From Clostridiales bacterium (GTDB taxonomy: Bacteria; Bacillota; Clostridia; Lachnospirales; Lachnospiraceae), in the NCBI GenBank assembly GCA_012520645.1, contig JAAYNV010000031.1, forward strand, positions 1 through 64,000: a stretch of 64,000 bases of DNA, given 5' to 3'. This document shows positions 1 to 9,364 of the stretch, in pieces. The notes under the pieces were generated by a model. That model saw nothing but the letters and a program-made list of their open reading frames with translations. It was not told the origin of the DNA and searched no databases. A program made the translations under genes and the position numbers. The first letter of the stretch is position 1. Each line of letters begins with the position of its first letter.

Positions 1-24
1 CAGGAAAAGAGGGGGAAGACTTAT

Positions 25-528
25 ATGAAACAAAAAGTGGTGATACATGATCTGGAAGCAGAAGCGTGGGGACAGCTTCATTTAGAGACGGAAGATTGTA
101 TCGTCGTTGCGGCAAGGGAAAAAGCGGCCGGCTGTCAGGGGTGTTTTGGCTGCTGGTTGAAGACACCGGGGCAGTGTGTTTATCGGGACAGACTTCAGAA
201 TGTTGGAGCAGTGATGGCACAGAGCAGAGAGATCATTCTGATCACCAGAGGCTGCTATGGCGGTTACAGTCCACAGGTAAAGCGTGTGCTGGACAGAAGC
301 ATTTCTGCATCCCTGCCCTTTTTCACCTATCGGGCCGGAAAAATACATCATCCGTTGAGGTATAAAACCCACCCCAGACTGACCGTGTATTTGTATGGGG
401 AACAGGATGAAATGGAAAGACAGATTGCGGCAGAGCTGGTACAGGCCAATGGTATTAATCTGGGATGTGAGAAGGCAGAATATGTTTTTTTGAATGATCC
501 GGGAGAATTGAAGGAGATATGGGCATGA
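25..528 (+). CDS. Flavodoxin-fold NAD(P)H-dependent oxidoreductase with Isf-type cysteine motif
   Basis: A 167-residue flavodoxin/NADPH-dependent FMN reductase-like protein. Residues 37-51 carry cysteines spaced C-x2-C-x2-C-x7-C (GCQGCFGCWLKTPGQC), which fits the compact motif that holds a [4Fe-4S] cluster in iron-sulfur flavoproteins. The stretch ITRGCYGGYSPQVKRVLDR (about 74-92) is the usual flavin-pocket loop of the fold. A purine-rich RBS (gaggggga) precedes the ATG. It overlaps the ribosome binding region of the next gene, so the two are probably co-translated. It is likely a cytoplasmic electron-transfer flavoprotein; its partner is unknown. Confidence 0.7.
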   Translation: MKQKVVIHDLEAEAWGQLHLETEDCIVVAAREKAAGCQGCFGCWLKTPGQCVYRDRLQNVGAVMAQSREIILITRGCYGGYSPQVKRVLDRSISASLPFFTYRAGKIHHPLRYKTHPRLTVYLYGEQDEMERQIAAELVQANGINLGCEKAEYVFLNDPGELKEIWA

Positions 529-1280
529 GAATTGTTGTATTAAATGCGAGTTCCAAGAAAAAGGGCGGTGCATCGAGATGTTTTTCCCGGATATTAAAGC
601 TGATGCTGGCCGGCTGCCAGGTAACAACAGTCCAGGTGCGGAATCAGAGTGACCATGAGGACGCATTTACAGAAATGGAAAAGGCCGATGCAGTGATTCT
701 TTCAGCACCACTCTATATTGATGGGATACCGGCTCACTTGTTAGAGTTTCTGCAGCAGGCAGAGATGATGTGCAGAGAGAAGAATTGTTCCTTCCGGTTA
801 TATGTGCTTTCCAACGGTGGATTTGTAGAAGGAAGACAGAATAAAATCCATTTGAAAATGTACGAGGCGTGGTGCAGACATGCCGGAGTGACCTGGGGAG
901 GCGGTCTTGGAATCGGTGGTGGAACCATACTGCATGTTTTTTGTATCCTGTTGCCGATTCTGTTTGTCTTGCGGTTGATACAGGTGGCCGCCATTTTCTG
1001 GACAAACGGAGACATCAGCGGAGGAGAGATATGGAATTGCATGCAGGGATTATGTATCTATGTATTCTTTCTGCTTGGCCTTCTGCTTCATGAAGGAATT
1101 ATGGCGCTTGGAATACGAAAGGGCAGGACGATGAAGAATCATTATACGAGAGTCTGGATGCCATCGTTTTTGTTTTTGATCGGAGCGGATATTTTTATGC
1201 TGCTTGCAGCACTTTGTAATGGGACCCTGCCCCATAAACTGTTCCGGAAGGTTTATCCGGATACCGAAAAGAATGGATAA
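525..1280 (+). CDS. FMN reductase-like protein fused to a membrane domain
   Basis: 251 residues. The N-terminal ~120 residues are flavodoxin-like: MRIVVLNASSKKKGGASR is the phosphate loop and LSAPLYIDGIPAHLLEFLQ the flavin-side loop. After a glycine-rich stretch (WGGGLGIGGG) the rest is hydrophobic, with about three membrane segments near residues 133-150, 170-190 and 205-225. I chose the ATG at 525 because AAGGAG lies 8 nt upstream; the ATG at 519 is too close to it. The gene overlaps the preceding oxidoreductase by 4 nt. The membrane tail suggests a tethered flavoprotein that works with its neighbour. Substrate unknown. Confidence 0.6.
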   Translation: MRIVVLNASSKKKGGASRCFSRILKLMLAGCQVTTVQVRNQSDHEDAFTEMEKADAVILSAPLYIDGIPAHLLEFLQQAEMMCREKNCSFRLYVLSNGGFVEGRQNKIHLKMYEAWCRHAGVTWGGGLGIGGGTILHVFCILLPILFVLRLIQVAAIFWTNGDISGGEIWNCMQGLCIYVFFLLGLLLHEGIMALGIRKGRTMKNHYTRVWMPSFLFLIGADIFMLLAALCNGTLPHKLFRKVYPDTEKNG

Positions 1281-1293
1281 GGAAAGGAAAACA

Positions 1294-2061
1294 ATGGATT
1301 ACAGTATTACGAAAAAGGGTGGACTTAATTCCAACCAGCTTAAATTTCTGGCGATCATAGCCATGACGATCGATCATCTGGTCTGTGTGATCTGGCCGGG
1401 TTATCCAAAGGACTGGTGGATTCTGGGATTACATATTATCGGAAGGCTTACGGCACCGATCATGTGGTTTATGATCTGTGAGGGTTATCATTATACCCGT
1501 AATCTGAAAAAATATATTACGAGACTGTTTCTCTTTGCAGTAATTTCGCATTTTGCTTACAATTTTGCGTTTGGAATACCTTTTATTCCGTTTCAGACAT
1601 CCGTTTTTAATCAGACCAGTGTGATCTGGTCTCTGGCCTGGGGTGTGGTGGCACTCGCCCTGACCGATGACAAACGTTTTGCCTTCAAGCAGTGGCAGAA
1701 AACGCTCATCGTTCTGGTTATCTGCATGATTACCTTCTGTTCGGACTGGAGCTGTATAGCGGTGCTCGCCATTCTTGCAATCTATGCTCACAGAGGAGAT
1801 CTGAAAAAGCAGGCGGCGGGAATGCTGTTTTATGTGACGATGTATGCACTGGTCTATTTTCTGTTTATTGACAAGGTTTATGGTGTGATACAGCTGTTTG
1901 TAGTAATCTGTATACCGTTTATGAAAAGATACAATGGGGAAAGAGGAAAGTGGAAGGGGATGAAATGGTTCTTCTATCTGTATTATCCCGCACATCTGAT
2001 CGTCTGTGGAATCATCCGGGTTCTGCTGCACGGAAATATAGGGGTTATGATAGGCGGTTAA
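1294..2061 (+). CDS. TraX family membrane protein
   Basis: 255 residues, very hydrophobic, about eight membrane segments. The opening (GGLNSNQLKFLAIIAMTIDH), the segment GRLTAPIMWFMICEGYHYT and the C-terminal FYLYYPAHLIVCGIIR are typical of the TraX family, named for the F-pilin acetylation protein and now treated as membrane acyltransferases. In Clostridia these proteins occur far from any conjugation system and the acyl acceptor is unknown. I chose the ATG at 1294 for its upstream AAGGAAAGG. It is the last gene before a strong terminator. Confidence 0.8.
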   Translation: MDYSITKKGGLNSNQLKFLAIIAMTIDHLVCVIWPGYPKDWWILGLHIIGRLTAPIMWFMICEGYHYTRNLKKYITRLFLFAVISHFAYNFAFGIPFIPFQTSVFNQTSVIWSLAWGVVALALTDDKRFAFKQWQKTLIVLVICMITFCSDWSCIAVLAILAIYAHRGDLKKQAAGMLFYVTMYALVYFLFIDKVYGVIQLFVVICIPFMKRYNGERGKWKGMKWFFYLYYPAHLIVCGIIRVLLHGNIGVMIGG

Positions 2062-2097
2062 GAGGAACGAAGTGAAAAATATCGCAGTAAATATACC

Positions 2098-2149
2098 GGC
2101 AGGCAGTGTCCGGCTCTGATAAGAGGGCCGGACACTGCCTGCCTTTTTG
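2098..2149 (+). terminator. Rho-independent terminator
   Basis: A 17-bp perfect stem (ggcaggcagtgtccggc at 2098-2114 pairing with 2127-2143) with a 12-nt loop, followed by a T tract. It closes the oxidoreductase-traX operon. Confidence 0.93.
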
Positions 2150-2250
2150 TCTTTATGGCTGATACATATATTTTTCAAAGTTGTCAATGCTAACAGAAGG
2201 GAAGAACAGGACAGAAAGTAATAAAGAAAAGACAAAAAGGAAGAGAAGGA

Positions 2251-5200
2251 ATGGAAGAAAAAAGAATGGCAAGAGGCAGCAAGACAATGGACGGCAATCA
2301 GGCGGCCGCCTGTGCAGCCTATTATTACAGTGATGTGGCGGCAATTTATCCCATCACTCCCTCGACTACAATGGCTGAGCTTATGGATGAATGGGCCGCA
2401 GCAGGTAAAAAAAATCTGTTTGGACAGACCGTGCAGGTAACTCAGTTCCAGTCGGAGGCCGGGGCGGCAGGGGCCATGCACGGGGCACTTCTGGCAGGAG
2501 CTCTTACTTCCACCTTTACTGCGTCCCAGGGGCTTCTGCTCATGATTCCGAATCTATATAAAATGGCAGGGGAACAGCTTCCGGGTGTATTTCATGTGGC
2601 GGCAAGAACGATTGCTGTGCATGCCCTTTCGATTTTCGGGGATCATTCGGATATTTATGCCTGCAGACAGACCGGGGCTGCACTTCTGTGTTCTGCAACC
2701 GTGCAGGAGGTCATGGATCTGGCCCCTGTGGCACACATCGCAGCCGTGGCGGGAAGACTGCCCTTTGTCCATTTCTTTGATGGTTTCCGAACATCCCATG
2801 AGATTCAGAAGATTGCGGTATGGAGTGAGGAGGATATGAAAGCACTGGCGGATGAGGAAGCAATTCTGCGTTTCCGTCAGGGAGCATTGACTCCGGAACA
2901 CGGGAAGGAAATGGGTTCGGCCCAGAACCCGGATGTCTTTTTCCAGTTTCGGGAAGCGGCTAACCGCAATTATGAGCGGCTTCCGGAACTTGTGCAGAAG
3001 TGCCTGGATGCTGTCAATATCCGGATCGGGACGGACTATCATCTGTTTGAATATTACGGGGCAGAGGACGCGGAGGAAGTCATTGTGGCGATGGGCTCTG
3101 TCTGCGGTACGATTGAGGAAACGGTTGATTTTCTGAATGCCTCCGGAAGAAAGACCGGTCTTATCAAAGTACGGCTTTACCGTCCTTTCAGCATAGAGCA
3201 TTTCATCCGGACAATTCCCGGGACTGTGCGGCATTTGACGGTTCTGGACCGGACGAAGGAGCCAGGGGGGCCGGGCGAGCCGCTTTATCTGGATGTGGCT
3301 GCGGCTTTGAAGGAAGGCGGAAGGGAAGAGATCAGACTGTATGGAGGCCGCTATGGTCTGGCATCCAAGGATACGACACCAAAGCAGATTGCGGCAGTGT
3401 TTGAAAATCACAAAAAGAAACATTTTACAATCGGCATTGAGGATGATGTGACACATATGTCATTAAAACCGGCAGAGTGGATACCGTCACTGGATCAGGA
3501 TTATCTGAGCTGCAAATTCTGGGGCTTTGGCGGGGACGGAACGGTAGGAGCCAACAAGAACTCCGTGAAGATCATCGGAGATCATACGAAGCTCTATGCG
3601 CAGGCTTACTTTTCCTATGATTCCAAAAAGTCCAGAGGATTGACCGTGTCTCATCTGCGGTTCGGAAAACGGCCGATCCGTTCGGCCTATCTGGTCTATC
3701 AGGCCGATTTTGCAGCCTGTCATAATCCGGTCTATATGCACAAATATGATATGGTACAGGAGGTCAAGGACGGCGGCGTTTTTTTACTGAATTGTCCGTA
3801 TGAGGGAGAAGCGCTGGAACGTTTCCTGCCGGGTCAGGTAAAACGCTATATGGCAGAGCATCATATCCGGTTTTATACGATCGATGCTATCCGCATCGGA
3901 AAAGAAATCGGACTAAACAGCCGGGTCAACACGATCCTGCAGGCAGCGTTTTTTAAGCTTTCCGGTATATTACCGAAGGAAGAGGGAATGCGCTTTATGA
4001 AGGAGGCGGCCCGACAGGCCTATCTGAAAAAGGGCGAAAAAATTGTGGAGATGAATTACCGTGCCATTGAGAGAGGCATGGAAGAGGTGCGAAAAATTGA
4101 AGTACCGGAGCACTGGAAAGAGGCAGAAGAGGAACCGCTCGATACAGAGCTTATAGAGGATAGGGCAGAACTGCTTGAATTTGTGGAGAAAATTCAGAAA
4201 CCGTTAGAGAAGCAGGAAGGAGACAAGCTGCCGGTTTCGGCATTTCTGGACAGGCAGGAGGGCAGCGTGCCGTCCGGCTCTGCGGCTCATGAGCGTAGAA
4301 ATGTCAGCGTGGAAATCCCATTCTGGAAGCCGGAAAACTGCATCCAGTGTAACCGGTGTGCGTATGTCTGTCCCCATGCAGTCATCCGGCCCTTTGTCCT
4401 GAATGAAGAAGAACAAAAAAAGGCGACGGAGGGCATGAAGGTACTTCCAATGACGGGAATGTCAGAATACGGGTTCTGTATTGCGGTATCGGAGACAGAT
4501 TGTACCGGGTGCGGCTCCTGTGTGGGTGTCTGTCCGGGCAGACAGGGAGAGAAGGCATTGGAAATGTGTCCGGTAGGAGAACACACAGAGCGGCAGGACT
4601 TCTTTGATTATGCCAAGGCTCTTCGCACCAAAAAAGAGGTATTGGATATTTTCCGGGAAAATACCGTAAAAGGGAGCCAGTTCAAACGGCCGCTTTTGGA
4701 GTTTCATGGAGCCTGTGCCGGATGCGGGGAGACCCCGTACGCAAAGCTAGTCACACAGCTATTCGGTGAAAGAATGTATATTGCCAATGCTACCGGTTGT
4801 TCATCGATCTGGGGGAATTCCTATCCGTCCACACCCTATGCCGTCAATTGGAAGGGACAGGGGCCTGCCTGGGCCAATTCCCTGTTTGAAGACGCAGCAG
4901 AATTCGGATATGGGATGTATTTGTCCGGAAAAGCGGTCAGGGAGCGGCTGAAAAAAACGGCGATAGAGCTGCTTTCAGAGGTAACAGGGGAAGGAAGGGT
5001 GGAAAATGCCCTGAAGCTTTGGCTTTCCAACTATGACAGGGGCGCGGAAAACCAGGCGGCATCGGAGCAGTTAAAAGAAGCGTTGAAAACATGTGACCAT
5101 CCGCTTGCCAAAAAGCTTTTATCAGAACAGGATTCTCTTGCAAAAAAATCCTACTGGATTTTCGGTGGAGACGGATGGGCTTATGATATCGGCTTTTCGG

Positions 5201-5793
5201 GGCTGGATCATGTACTGGCAAGCGGGCAGGATATCAATATTTTAGTTTTTGATACAGAGGTCTATTCCAACACCGGAGGGCAGGTATCCAAAGCAACGCC
5301 GGAGGGTGCTTCTGCAAAGTTTGCGGCAGACGGGAAGCGGACAGGAAAGAAGAATCTGGCGGCCATGGCCATGACCTATGGCAATGCCTATGTCGCCCAG
5401 GTCGCCATGGGAGCGGATTATAACCAGACCCTGCAGGCGCTTCTGGAGGCAGAGCGTTATCCAGGACCGGCCCTGGTCATTGCCTATTCGCCCTGCATCA
5501 GTCACGGCATCAAAGCCGGGATGGGCAGTGCACAGCATGAGGAGAAAAAGGCGGTGGAGGCCGGCTACTGGCATCTGTTCCGTTTTGATCCTTCCGGAAA
5601 GGAAGCCGGGCAGAATCCGTTTCGGCTGGACAGTAAAGTACCGAAGCTTTCTTATGAACAATTTCTGGATGGGGAAATCCGCTATACGTCTTTGAAGCAG
5701 AGAGATCCGGAAGCGGCGGAGAGTCTTTTTGCAAAAGCGGCAAAACGGGCTGAAGAAAAATATGAGGAATTAAAAAAATGGGAAAGAGGTTGA
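2251..5793 (+). CDS. nifJ: Pyruvate:ferredoxin (flavodoxin) oxidoreductase
   Basis: 1180 residues, full length for a one-chain PFOR. It catalyses CoA-dependent oxidative decarboxylation of pyruvate to acetyl-CoA and CO2, passing electrons to ferredoxin or flavodoxin. The N-terminal pyrimidine-binding domain has YPITPSTTMAELMDEWA. The inserted ferredoxin domain has two [4Fe-4S] motifs, CIQCNRCAYVCP (from residue 697) and CTGCGSCVGVCP (from residue 751). The C-terminal domain has the proximal-cluster motif ACAGCGETPY and the TPP/Mg site (GDGWAYDIGFSGLDH through VYSNTGGQ, about 972-1010). GGAAGAGAAGG precedes the ATG. Rubrerythrin follows within 6 nt, so this strict-anaerobe enzyme is paired with an oxidative-stress protein. 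Confidence 0.97.
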   Translation: MEEKRMARGSKTMDGNQAAACAAYYYSDVAAIYPITPSTTMAELMDEWAAAGKKNLFGQTVQVTQFQSEAGAAGAMHGALLAGALTSTFTASQGLLLMIPNLYKMAGEQLPGVFHVAARTIAVHALSIFGDHSDIYACRQTGAALLCSATVQEVMDLAPVAHIAAVAGRLPFVHFFDGFRTSHEIQKIAVWSEEDMKALADEEAILRFRQGALTPEHGKEMGSAQNPDVFFQFREAANRNYERLPELVQKCLDAVNIRIGTDYHLFEYYGAEDAEEVIVAMGSVCGTIEETVDFLNASGRKTGLIKVRLYRPFSIEHFIRTIPGTVRHLTVLDRTKEPGGPGEPLYLDVAAALKEGGREEIRLYGGRYGLASKDTTPKQIAAVFENHKKKHFTIGIEDDVTHMSLKPAEWIPSLDQDYLSCKFWGFGGDGTVGANKNSVKIIGDHTKLYAQAYFSYDSKKSRGLTVSHLRFGKRPIRSAYLVYQADFAACHNPVYMHKYDMVQEVKDGGVFLLNCPYEGEALERFLPGQVKRYMAEHHIRFYTIDAIRIGKEIGLNSRVNTILQAAFFKLSGILPKEEGMRFMKEAARQAYLKKGEKIVEMNYRAIERGMEEVRKIEVPEHWKEAEEEPLDTELIEDRAELLEFVEKIQKPLEKQEGDKLPVSAFLDRQEGSVPSGSAAHERRNVSVEIPFWKPENCIQCNRCAYVCPHAVIRPFVLNEEEQKKATEGMKVLPMTGMSEYGFCIAVSETDCTGCGSCVGVCPGRQGEKALEMCPVGEHTERQDFFDYAKALRTKKEVLDIFRENTVKGSQFKRPLLEFHGACAGCGETPYAKLVTQLFGERMYIANATGCSSIWGNSYPSTPYAVNWKGQGPAWANSLFEDAAEFGYGMYLSGKAVRERLKKTAIELLSEVTGEGRVENALKLWLSNYDRGAENQAASEQLKEALKTCDHPLAKKLLSEQDSLAKKSYWIFGGDGWAYDIGFSGLDHVLASGQDINILVFDTEVYSNTGGQVSKATPEGASAKFAADGKRTGKKNLAAMAMTYGNAYVAQVAMGADYNQTLQALLEAERYPGPALVIAYSPCISHGIKAGMGSAQHEEKKAVEAGYWHLFRFDPSGKEAGQNPFRLDSKVPKLSYEQFLDGEIRYTSLKQRDPEAAESLFAKAAKRAEEKYEELKKWERG

Positions 5794-5798
5794 CTAAA

Positions 5799-6398
5799 AT
5801 GGCAGTAGATTTTAAAAACAGTGAGACAAAGGATAATCTGATGCGTGCATTTGCAGGGGAAAGCCAGGCCAGGAACCGGTATACCTTTGGGGCGGCTCTG
5901 GCCAAAAGAGAAAACCTGCATGTCATTGAAGCTGTGTTTACCTATACGGCTGATCAGGAAAAGGAACATGCGGAAATATTTTATAATTATCTCAAGGAAC
6001 TATCCGGTGAGACCATCCACGTGGACGGTGGTTATCCGGTGGATCTTTCGGAGGATGTGGCAGAGCTTTTGCGTATGGCCCAGCACAATGAGTATGAGGA
6101 GCATGATTCGGTGTACAAGGCGTTTGGGGATAAGGCGAAGGAAGAGGGCTTTGATAAGATAGCAGCTTCCTTTCATATGATTGCAGAGATTGAAAAATAT
6201 CACGGGGACCGGTTTGGACGGTTTGCCGAGTGGATGGAGCAAAATAAGCTGTTCGTATCAGAGGTGAAAACCGGATGGATCTGCTTAAACTGCGGTTATA
6301 TCTACGAGGGAGAAAGGGCACCCGTTAAATGTCCGGTCTGCGATCACGACCAGGGCTATTTTGTCCGGCTTACACTTTCCCCATATGCGGAAGCATAG
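5799..6398 (+). CDS. rbr: Rubrerythrin
   Basis: 199 residues. The N-terminal ferritin-like four-helix domain carries diiron ligands in ESQARNRY, DQEKEHAEIF and AEIEKYHGDRF. The C-terminal rubredoxin-like domain has two CxxC knuckles (CLNCGY, CPVCDHD) near residues 170 and 187. Rubrerythrins reduce hydrogen peroxide in anaerobes using reduced rubredoxin or ferredoxin. I chose the ATG at 5799, which lies after AAAGAGG and just past the nifJ stop; the in-frame ATG at 5778 lies inside nifJ. Co-transcription with nifJ is likely and makes sense because PFOR is oxygen-sensitive. Confidence 0.93.
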   Translation: MAVDFKNSETKDNLMRAFAGESQARNRYTFGAALAKRENLHVIEAVFTYTADQEKEHAEIFYNYLKELSGETIHVDGGYPVDLSEDVAELLRMAQHNEYEEHDSVYKAFGDKAKEEGFDKIAASFHMIAEIEKYHGDRFGRFAEWMEQNKLFVSEVKTGWICLNCGYIYEGERAPVKCPVCDHDQGYFVRLTLSPYAEA

Positions 6399-6469
6399 AC
6401 CGGATAAAAGTCCGATTTCACTTTGTACAGATACAAAAGGAAAAGATGAGTAGGGACTCTGGAAAGAGA

Positions 6470-6494
6470 GGTTCAAATAGAGTATAATTGAACC
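6470..6494 (+). promoter_or_regulatory. Palindrome over the -10 of the hemerythrin promoter
   Basis: The arms GGTTCAA (6470-6476) and TTGAACC (6488-6494) bracket a TATAAT at 6483-6488. No good -35 is visible. The arrangement suits a repressor or activator site controlling the downstream hemerythrin gene; the regulator is unknown. Confidence 0.5.
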
Positions 6495-6521
6495 AGAGAT
6501 ACCAAAGAAGGAGGACTGCTT

Positions 6522-6926
6522 ATGTACGAAATGAAAGACGAATATTTAACCGGAATTCCAGAGATCGACCGGGAGCATACCAGGCTGTTTGAAATTGCGG
6601 AGGAAACCTATCAGATCGCAAAGCAGGAGTTTATACCGGATAAATATGATCAGATTCAAACGTTATTAGAAGAATTAAAGGAATATACGTTCCTTCATTT
6701 TGAACATGAAGAAGAGTATATGGAAAGCATTCATTATAAAAAGCTGTATACCCAGAAAATCCAGCATGAGGGCTTTCGCAGAAAGCTGGAGGAGCTGACC
6801 AGGCTGGATAGTATTGAAGGGGATCAGGAAGATCAGGACAAGGTCATTGATGACATTTTGAAATTCCTGACGGACTGGCTGGTCAGCCACATCCTGCATA
6901 ATGATAAGCTGATCGGAAAGCTGTAA
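6522..6926 (+). CDS. Bacteriohemerythrin-like protein, one helix-C ligand replaced
   Basis: 134 residues, single hemerythrin domain. The candidate diiron ligands are H19 (DREH), H59 and E63 (HFEHE), H82, H123 and D128. At position 78, where the family has the first His of H-x3-H, this protein has Gln (TQKIQHEGF). Hemerythrins bind O2 or sense it, or handle iron. It is preceded by GAAGGAGG and its own promoter. A second hemerythrin with a complete ligand set lies at 27126, next to chemoreceptors. The lost ligand could alter O2 binding or metal occupancy. Confidence 0.85.
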   Translation: MYEMKDEYLTGIPEIDREHTRLFEIAEETYQIAKQEFIPDKYDQIQTLLEELKEYTFLHFEHEEEYMESIHYKKLYTQKIQHEGFRRKLEELTRLDSIEGDQEDQDKVIDDILKFLTDWLVSHILHNDKLIGKL

Positions 6927-6983
6927 AACTTTTTAGGTGAAAGCAGAAGCTGCCAACAAAATTCCATATAAGTTGCAAAATCG

Positions 6984-7038
6984 TGCCATATGCGACAGAC
7001 AAAATTCATGTTACATTAATTGTGTGTCGTATATGGCA
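6984..7038. promoter_or_regulatory. Inverted operator pair upstream of alpha-galactosidase
   Basis: Two inverted sites, each beginning TGCCATAT: 6984-7004 on plus and 7038-7018 on minus. They agree at 17 of 21 positions (consensus TGCCATATRCGACASACAA). Related copies starting TGCCATA lie at 9561 and 9632, in front of the sugar-binding protein gene. A weak promoter (TTGTGT at 7020, TATTTT at 7044) overlaps the downstream site. I infer a target for the AraC-type regulator at 12969. Confidence 0.6.
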
Positions 7039-7091
7039 TGAAGTATTTTAATGAAATAGAAACAGGCAATCATCAATATGAGGTGAATGAG

Positions 7092-9338
7092 ATGGCGGTT
7101 TATGTGAATCAAATACAACAATTATTTACATTGGAGACAAAGAATTCAACCTATCAGATGGGAGTGCATCCGACCGGAGTTCTGTTACATTACTATTATG
7201 GCAGGAAAACCGGAAGAGAGAGTTTGGACTATCTTTATGAGTGTTATGATGTAGGATTTTCGGGCAATCCGGATGAAGCAGGTACGGATCGGACCTTTTC
7301 ATTGGATACAGCACCACAGGAATACAGCGGAAGCTGTGTCGGTGATTATCGGTTAAACAGCATTGGAGTACGTAACGCGGACGGGACGGGTGCCGTAGAC
7401 TTACGATTTATTTCCTATGAACAAAGCAAGGGAAAGTATGGAAGAAAGGGTATGCCGGCTGTGTACGGCAGCGAAAAGGATGCGGATAGTCTGGTTCTTC
7501 ACTTGAAGGACAAAGCAACATGTCTGGCAGTAGATCTGTGGTACAGTGTGTGGGAAGACTATGACTTGATTACAAGAGCGGTTACGGTGCGTAATGAAAC
7601 AGGAAGGACGCTGCATCTGACGAAGGCAGCTTCTATGCTGTTGGATATTTTATATGGTGATTGGGAAATTCTGCATTTTCACGGAAGACATTGTATGGAG
7701 AGGCAGCCGGAAAGAGTGGTCCTGCCGCATGGCAGAATGGCATTCGAAAGTAACCGGGGAACCTCCAGCCATCAGCACAATCCTTTTGTGGTGCTGTGTG
7801 ACAGAAGGACACAGGAGGATTTTGGAGAATGCATTGGAGTCGGACTTTTATACAGCGGAAATTTCAGCATCCAGACAGAAAAAGATCAGTTGAACCGGAT
7901 ACGTCTGGTAGCAGGCATTCAGGAAAAAGATTTTGATTTTGTGCTGGAGCCTGGAGAAGAATTTGAGACTCCTGAGGCAGTGATGGTCTATAGTGGAGAC
8001 GGCTTTACTCCGATGTCGCAGAAGCTGCACAGACTGGTTAGAGAGCATATATGCCGTGGAAAATATAAGCTGGCAAGACGGCCGGTGTTAATCAATAATT
8101 GGGAAGCTACCTATTTTGACTTCAATGAAGAAAAGATTCTGGACATTGCAAAGGGTGCGGCTGAGTTAGGCGTGGAAATGCTGGTATTGGATGACGGCTG
8201 GTTTGGAAAGCGTGATGCAGATAACAGCGGTCTGGGTGACTGGATTGTGAACACGGGCAAACTGAAAGGCGGGTTAAAGCCTCTGGCAGAAAAGATCAAT
8301 GCGCTTGGACTGAAATTTGGTCTCTGGTTTGAACCGGAAATGGTATCCGAGGACAGTGATCTGTATCGTGCACATCCAGACTGGGCGGTACAGATACCGG
8401 GCAGAAAGCCGTGCAGAGGCCGTTTCCAGCTGGTGCTTGACATGACAAGAAAGGATGTCAGGGATTATCTGTTTGATATGATGTGTGCGGTACTGGATGA
8501 GGCTAATATTGAATATGTCAAATGGGATATGAACCGCAGTGTTTGTGATGCTTATTCGGCCCTGCTTCCGCCAGAGCGTCAGGGAGAGTTTTACCATCGC
8601 TATGTGTTGGGCGTGTATGAATTGTATGAGAGACTGATTGCACGCTACCCGGATATCTTATGGGAGGGTTGTAGCGGCGGTGGTGGTAGATTTGATCTGG
8701 GGCAGCTTTATTATACACCGCAGATCTGGTGCAGTGACGATACGGATGCCATTGAGCGCTTGAAGATTCAATATGGAACCAGCTTTGCATACCCGATCAG
8801 TACGGTCGGCTCCCATGTGTCTGCTTCGCCTAATCACCAGACCGGCAGGAGTACGCCGTTTGAAACAAGGGGCATTGTAGCTATGGCAGGAACCTTTGGC
8901 TATGAGCTTGATCTGAATCTTTTGAGTGATGAAGAAAAGGGACGGGTTACCGGACAAATTGAACGATTTAAAAAATATTATGATGTCATTCATTTTGGGG
9001 ATTATTACCGACTGACAGATCCTTTTGAAAATGAACTGTTTACTGCGTGGGAATATGTCAGCAGGGATAAGGGGGAGGCGTTAGTACATATTGTTAGTAC
9101 TCATGTGCTGGCCAATACGCCCCAGTTTGGACTTCGGTTTAAGGGTCTTCAGGAAGAGGCACAGTATGAAGTACAGGTATGGACAGACGGTAAGATTGTG
9201 AAAAATCAGAAGGCAAAAGTTCTTTCGGGAGCTGTGCTGATGCATGCCGGCATTGTTGTACCGGCTGTCTGGGGAGACTATAAATGCAGCGAGATATATC
9301 TGAAAAGAAGGGACTGTGCATGTGAGCCGGAAAAATAA
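7092..9338 (+). CDS. Alpha-galactosidase, GH36 family
   Basis: 748 residues, normal length for tetrameric GH36 alpha-galactosidases, which release terminal alpha-1,6-galactose from melibiose, raffinose and stachyose. The N-terminal beta-sandwich is followed by a (beta/alpha)8 barrel with LDDGWFGKRD (around residue 370), KWDMNRSV with nucleophile D479, CSGGGGRFD, and WCSDDTDAIERL with the acid/base Asp near 549. No signal peptide, so it acts on imported oligosaccharides. The start is ATG 7092 with GAGGTG 7 nt upstream; TTG 7020 is in frame but overlaps the operator. It has its own terminator and probably forms one regulon with the transporter behind it. Confidence 0.94.
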   Translation: MAVYVNQIQQLFTLETKNSTYQMGVHPTGVLLHYYYGRKTGRESLDYLYECYDVGFSGNPDEAGTDRTFSLDTAPQEYSGSCVGDYRLNSIGVRNADGTGAVDLRFISYEQSKGKYGRKGMPAVYGSEKDADSLVLHLKDKATCLAVDLWYSVWEDYDLITRAVTVRNETGRTLHLTKAASMLLDILYGDWEILHFHGRHCMERQPERVVLPHGRMAFESNRGTSSHQHNPFVVLCDRRTQEDFGECIGVGLLYSGNFSIQTEKDQLNRIRLVAGIQEKDFDFVLEPGEEFETPEAVMVYSGDGFTPMSQKLHRLVREHICRGKYKLARRPVLINNWEATYFDFNEEKILDIAKGAAELGVEMLVLDDGWFGKRDADNSGLGDWIVNTGKLKGGLKPLAEKINALGLKFGLWFEPEMVSEDSDLYRAHPDWAVQIPGRKPCRGRFQLVLDMTRKDVRDYLFDMMCAVLDEANIEYVKWDMNRSVCDAYSALLPPERQGEFYHRYVLGVYELYERLIARYPDILWEGCSGGGGRFDLGQLYYTPQIWCSDDTDAIERLKIQYGTSFAYPISTVGSHVSASPNHQTGRSTPFETRGIVAMAGTFGYELDLNLLSDEEKGRVTGQIERFKKYYDVIHFGDYYRLTDPFENELFTAWEYVSRDKGEALVHIVSTHVLANTPQFGLRFKGLQEEAQYEVQVWTDGKIVKNQKAKVLSGAVLMHAGIVVPAVWGDYKCSEIYLKRRDCACEPEK

Positions 9339-9364
9339 AACCGGAAAAAAGCATTGCAGAATAT

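Noticed and set aside
1429-2481. 350-codon minus-strand ORF over traX and the nifJ start
   Set aside because: It runs antisense to two well-supported genes and through a perfect terminator, with no family similarity.
2554-3456. 300-codon minus-strand ORF inside nifJ
   Set aside because: Mirror of nifJ codon usage; no RBS and no recognisable domain.
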